Assembly (NCBI GenBank): GCA_017942165.1
Contig: JAGKSB010000006.1
Coordinates: 147,762-211,761, forward strand
DNA from: Rhinopithecimicrobium faecis
GTDB lineage: Bacteria; Bacteroidota; Bacteroidia; Sphingobacteriales; Sphingobacteriaceae
Reading direction: 5' to 3'
DNA: 64,000 nt
Part shown: positions 60,882 to 64,000 of the stretch, piece by piece
Numbering within the stretch: position 1 is the first letter of the stretch
Layout of the letters: each line of letters starts with the position of its first letter
Notes under the pieces: generated by a model
The model's database searches: none
What the model was told of the DNA's origin: nothing
The model's input: the letters and a program-made list of their open reading frames with translations, nothing else
Position numbers and translations under genes: made by a program

Positions 60882-63281
60882 ATGTCCCATCTCAAGAAAC
60901 CAGCATTAATGACGGAGGAACTTTGCTATCATTGTGGAGATCCCATTGCCGATAGTAAATTTACACTTGCAAAGCAGCAATTTTGTTGCTTAGGATGTAT
61001 GACAGTATTTCAGATATTACAGGAAAATAGTTTATCCTCCTATTATCAGTATAATAAGCATCCAGGGAAGTCTCAGCAAGATGAATTAAAGGATTTAAGT
61101 TATCTTGAGGATGAGAAGATTGCGGAAAAATTAATAGATTACAAAGATGATGAACGCACCTTACTGACATTTTATGTGCCCGTAATACATTGCAGCTCCT
61201 GTATCTGGCTGTTGGAACATCTCTATAAGCTAAACCCCGCGATACGCTCTTCGCAAGTGGACTTTATGAAAAAGCAGGTCAGCATAACCTTGCAGCATCA
61301 TGACCTTTCCCTGCGCGGATTGGTGGAACTTATGATTCAAATAGGTTACGAGCCAAAGATTACTCTACAAGATGTGGTGAAATCAGGGAATCAGGTAAAC
61401 AACAATTCCTTGATTGCAAAGATTGCTGTCGCAGGTTTCTGTTTCGGTAATTCCATGATGTTAAGCTTCCCGGAATATTTTGGTATGGGAAGTTTTGAAC
61501 GTGACTATGCCGCCTTTTTTGGCTATGTAAATTTAGCATTTTCCTTGCCTGTACTTCTATATTCAGCTTCGGATTACTTTAAATCTGCCTGGATTAGCCT
61601 TCGTAATTACCGCTTGAATTTAGATGTGCCCTTAGCATTAGGTATATTTATCCTCTTTATTCGTACAGCTTATGAAATAATAAGTCAAACGGGGGCCGGA
61701 TTTGCTGATACGCTCTGTTCACTGGTGTTTTTTATCCTTATAGGAAAATGGGTGCAGCAAAAGACATATTATCATATATCCTTTGAAAGAGACTATAGAT
61801 CCTATTTTCCAGTAGCTGTAACCCGTATTCGGGAAGAGGGAACTCAAGCGGTTCAGATTTCAGACCTTGCTGTAGGGGATCGTATTTTAATTCGTAATAA
61901 TGAAATTATTCCCGCAGATGCCATCTTACTTCAAGGGCAGGCTTCTGTCGATTTTAGTTTTGTTACTGGGGAGTCAAGGCCTATCTCCAAAGTGCTGGGT
62001 GAGATTATTTATGCCGGAGGAAGGCAGATAGGTGAAGCTATTGAACTGGAGGTGGTGAAGCCTGTTTCTCAAAGCTACTTAACGAAGCTGTGGAACAATG
62101 AAAATAATAAATCCTACGAGCGTACTTTTCAAACGTTTGTAACCACGATATCCAAATACTTTACCATAGCATTGCTGCTAATTGCACTTGCAGCAGCTGT
62201 GTTTTGGGTATTTCAGCAGGATGCTACAAAAGCATGGGGCTCTTTTACAGCGGTATTAATCATTGCTTGCCCCTGTGCCTTAGCTTTAAGTTCGCCCTTC
62301 ACGCTTTCAGCAGCCTTAAGCATTTTTGATAAAAATAAAATGTATATTAAAAGTGCTTCTACCATAGAGCAGATGGCAGCTATTGATACGCTTGTATTTG
62401 ATAAGACAGGCACCATCTCCTCCCCGAAGTCCTCAGCGATCTTCTTTTCAGGAAACCTAACGGATCTTGAGCGCGCTCAGGTGTATGCCGTATGTCGAAA
62501 TTCCGTGCACCCTTTAAGTAGAGAGATTGTAAAGTTGCTTGGCGACCAACAGCCGCTTTCCGTCGTAAGTTTTGAAGAAATAGTAGGGCAGGGGTTAGCA
62601 GCACAAATCGGTGATAGCACCCTACATATTGGATCCGCAAAATTTGTAAAACTCGAGGAGCTAAATTTGGATAATAGTACCGTTTTCGTGCTTATAGATC
62701 AAGTATTAAAGGGTTATTTCTCTGTGGAGCAGTCGTGGCGCCCAGAATTATCGCAAGTTATAGGGGCTTTAAAATCCAACTATGCCTTACATCTTATCTC
62801 TGGAGATAATGATAAGCGCCTAGATGCCTTAAGACTGATCTTTCCAGCTTCTTCAAACTTACTTTTCAAACAATCGCCAACGGATAAGTTAAGGGAAATA
62901 GGAAATCTACAACTACAAGAATCAAAAGTCTGTATGCTGGGAGATGGCTTAAACGATGCTGGAGCATTGCGTAAAGCTGATTTAGGAATTGCTGTGTCAG
63001 ATGATATCAATAACTTCTCCCCAGGATGTGACGCCATATTAGATGGATCCTCTTTTGATAAATTACCAACGTTCTTCGCTTTTGCCAAGGACTGCGTAGG
63101 GGTTATTCATTGCAGTTTTGTTATATCTATACTCTATAATGTAGTTGGCTTGAGTTTTGCCGTACAAGGGACAATGTCTCCTCTGTTTGCCGCGATTCTA
63201 ATGCCTATATCTACGATAACAATTATATCATTCACAAGTCTTAGTACACGTTGGTTTGCTCGTAAGCGCAAATTGATTTAA
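60882..63281 (+). CDS. ccoI: Copper-translocating P-type ATPase of the CcoI/FixI group
   Basis: A 799-residue inner-membrane Cu(I) ATPase that supplies copper for cbb3 oxidase assembly. A cysteine-rich N-terminus (C15, C18 in CYHCG; C35, C36, C39) precedes an HMA-like domain with HCSSC (C104, C107). Hydrophobic helices follow, with the metal-site CPC (C463, P464, C465 in IIACPCALA). The P domain has DKTGT (D507) and GDGLNDAGAL. The N-terminal YHCG zinc-type domain is typical of the FixI/CcoI branch rather than CopA. ccoS starts 17 nt after the stop. Overall assignment is firm, strengthened by ccoS and hemN. Confidence 0.93.
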   Translation: MSHLKKPALMTEELCYHCGDPIADSKFTLAKQQFCCLGCMTVFQILQENSLSSYYQYNKHPGKSQQDELKDLSYLEDEKIAEKLIDYKDDERTLLTFYVPVIHCSSCIWLLEHLYKLNPAIRSSQVDFMKKQVSITLQHHDLSLRGLVELMIQIGYEPKITLQDVVKSGNQVNNNSLIAKIAVAGFCFGNSMMLSFPEYFGMGSFERDYAAFFGYVNLAFSLPVLLYSASDYFKSAWISLRNYRLNLDVPLALGIFILFIRTAYEIISQTGAGFADTLCSLVFFILIGKWVQQKTYYHISFERDYRSYFPVAVTRIREEGTQAVQISDLAVGDRILIRNNEIIPADAILLQGQASVDFSFVTGESRPISKVLGEIIYAGGRQIGEAIELEVVKPVSQSYLTKLWNNENNKSYERTFQTFVTTISKYFTIALLLIALAAAVFWVFQQDATKAWGSFTAVLIIACPCALALSSPFTLSAALSIFDKNKMYIKSASTIEQMAAIDTLVFDKTGTISSPKSSAIFFSGNLTDLERAQVYAVCRNSVHPLSREIVKLLGDQQPLSVVSFEEIVGQGLAAQIGDSTLHIGSAKFVKLEELNLDNSTVFVLIDQVLKGYFSVEQSWRPELSQVIGALKSNYALHLISGDNDKRLDALRLIFPASSNLLFKQSPTDKLREIGNLQLQESKVCMLGDGLNDAGALRKADLGIAVSDDINNFSPGCDAILDGSSFDKLPTFFAFAKDCVGVIHCSFVISILYNVVGLSFAVQGTMSPLFAAILMPISTITIISFTSLSTRWFARKRKLI

Positions 63282-63298
63282 TATAAAATCAGAAGCAT

Positions 63299-63463
63299 AT
63301 GGCCATAATCTATTTTTTAATTGGATGTAGTATACTCTTAGCACTCGTATTTTTAATCGCTTTCTTTTGGGCAAATAAATCAGGACAGCATAAAGACTTA
63401 TATACGCCTTCGGTGCGTATACTCTTTGATGACGAAGTGAAATCGAAAGATAAAAAGGCTTAA
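63299..63463 (+). CDS. ccoS: Cytochrome oxidase maturation protein CcoS (FixS)
   Basis: A 54-residue membrane protein too small for a 60-residue cutoff. It has one transmembrane helix (about 3-25, IIYFLIGCSILLALVFLIAF), then the CcoS signature WANKSGQHKDLYTPSVRI-LFDD, matching the family pattern of W-x3-SGQ, D-L-x-TP-x2-RIL-x-DD. CcoS is needed with CcoI for cofactor insertion in cbb3-type oxidase. It is the last gene of the operon; the expected ccoNOP genes do not follow. Instead a non-coding region with rRNA-type promoters begins about 100 nt later. Confidence 0.9.
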   Translation: MAIIYFLIGCSILLALVFLIAFFWANKSGQHKDLYTPSVRILFDDEVKSKDKKA

Positions 63464-63561
63464 ATGCTCAATTATTAATCTATTTCAGACATATATTTTT
63501 AGTTACTAAAACTATAAATCATTGTATTAGTAAGTTATAATTTAGTTCCCTATTTTATTTG

Positions 63562-63590
63562 TTTGGTATTTGTTTTTAGTACTACCTTTG
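63562..63590 (+). promoter_or_regulatory. Upstream rRNA-type promoter (P1)
   Basis: TTTG (63562-63565), 17 nt spacer, TACCTTTG (63583-63590), followed by CATCACTCC: a full consensus with the TACCTTTGCA core seen at many Bacteroidota rRNA promoters. The leader contains a CTCC/GGAG hairpin and a GGGAT...ATCCC pair. Confidence 0.6.
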
Positions 63591-63724
63591 CATCACTCCG
63601 CAAGGGAGGAACGGTATAATAAGAGAGGGATTGTGTGTGTGATTAGTGTTAAAGATCCCCCACTTATACATACCATTTGAAATGAGTCTTTAAAATAAGC
63701 CAAACAAACTTTTTTCAAATAAAG

Positions 63725-63755
63725 TTTGGAAGTTTAAAAAAGATTCCTACCTTTG
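63725..63755 (+). promoter_or_regulatory. Main rRNA operon promoter (P2)
   Basis: TTTGG (63725-63729), 19 nt spacer from TTG, TACCTTTG (63748-63755), then CAGTCCC. An A/T-rich tract just upstream (63700-63722) looks like an UP element. This TTTGG...TACCTTTGCAGTCCC layout is what I know from Sphingobacteriaceae 16S leaders. Confidence 0.75.
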
Positions 63756-64000
63756 CAGTCCCGACGGAAACGAAGGGGTTAACATCGCAAGGATGTTAAC
63801 ATTACAAAATGACAAATCAATCAGCAAGCGTGCTGAACGATATATAAAGCAGAAGCGAGATGCGGATGCGACAAAGTTCTTTAAAAGATATAATCAAGTA
63901 GCGTAATGAGTAGTTGGAATTTTAACAACGAAAGTTATACTAAAATTCAACCAAGTCAATTCAGATTAGAAATTATAAAACGATCAACATTTCTATTTTT
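63756..64000 (+). other. 5' leader of a ribosomal RNA operon (16S expected just beyond the edge)
   Basis: No coding frame. It contains a perfect 9-bp hairpin (GTTAACATC / GATGTTAAC, 63778-63800), then an AAAGTTCTTTAAAAGATA segment (63874 on) and a TAGCGTAATGAGTAGTTGG segment that resemble the conserved 16S leader of Sphingobacteriaceae. The 16S start (GAGTTTGATCCTGG-type) is not reached, so this is an inference from leader similarity and from P2. Confidence 0.7.

Noticed and set aside
1..64000. CRISPR arrays, tRNA genes, IS elements, prophage
   Set aside because: No spaced identical repeats, cloverleaf-like sequences, transposases, integrases or phage structural genes were found by eye. A tRNAscan and IS search would be decisive.

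Overview
The window reads as a chromosome segment of a Bacteroidota bacterium, most likely family Sphingobacteriaceae (Sphingobacterium/Pedobacter-like). The reasons are two SusC/SusD outer-membrane pairs, a TamL-type lipoprotein, Bacteroidota-style promoters (TTG, then about 17-21 nt, then TAnnTTTG), few clear Shine-Dalgarno sequences, a Bacteroidota-type ParC and an rRNA-operon leader of the Sphingobacteriaceae pattern at the right edge. I see no phage, IS element, CRISPR array, tRNA or integrase. Taxonomy is inferred from gene content, not from a 16S sequence, which would begin just beyond the window.

Layout. 1-14.7 kb holds mostly housekeeping genes: a surface lipoprotein, dnaX, rlmB, a cold-shock-type DEAD-box helicase, an OmpA-family porin, two paralogous tandem universal stress proteins, alaS, a TlpA-like thioredoxin lipoprotein and an OmpR-type response regulator. 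14.8-19.5 kb is a first SusC/SusD pair. 19.7-34 kb holds pyrC followed by a cluster that looks like a scavenging locus for peptidoglycan-derived peptides: exported LD-carboxypeptidase (S66), M14 carboxypeptidase, SusD, SusC, cytoplasmic dipeptide epimerase, exported NlpC/P60 endopeptidase and a Tat-exported glycosylasparaginase, with msrA behind it. 34-41.5 kb holds parC and a dinB-dnaE translesion cassette. 41.5-54.8 kb holds an MFS transporter, a SpoU methyltransferase, tamL, small membrane proteins, an M28 peptidase, a SprT-like protein, recN, a small lipoprotein and clpC. 54.9-63.5 kb holds ettA and a microaerobic-respiration block: FixL-like haem-PAS kinase, receiver-CRP fusion regulator, a truncated D-lactate-dehydrogenase-like protein, hemN, ccoI and ccoS. 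63.5-64 kb is a non-coding leader with two tandem rRNA-type promoters.

How the genes work together. The S66 / M14 / epimerase / NlpC-P60 set mirrors the Bacillus ykfABC logic (trim the stem peptide, cut gamma-D-Glu-DAP, epimerise L-Ala-D-Glu), here joined to a SusCD importer. dinB and recN, 12 kb apart, carry the same 16-bp palindrome TTAGC-N6-GCTAA at the same distance from the -7 box, a candidate DNA-damage operator. The FixL-like kinase and the receiver-CRP protein form an obvious pair, and a GTGAT-N4-ATCAC palindrome in front of the downstream hemN-ccoI-ccoS operon is their most likely target. dnaX contains an A11 run, a downstream hairpin and an immediate -1-frame stop, the expected arrangement for making a short gamma subunit.
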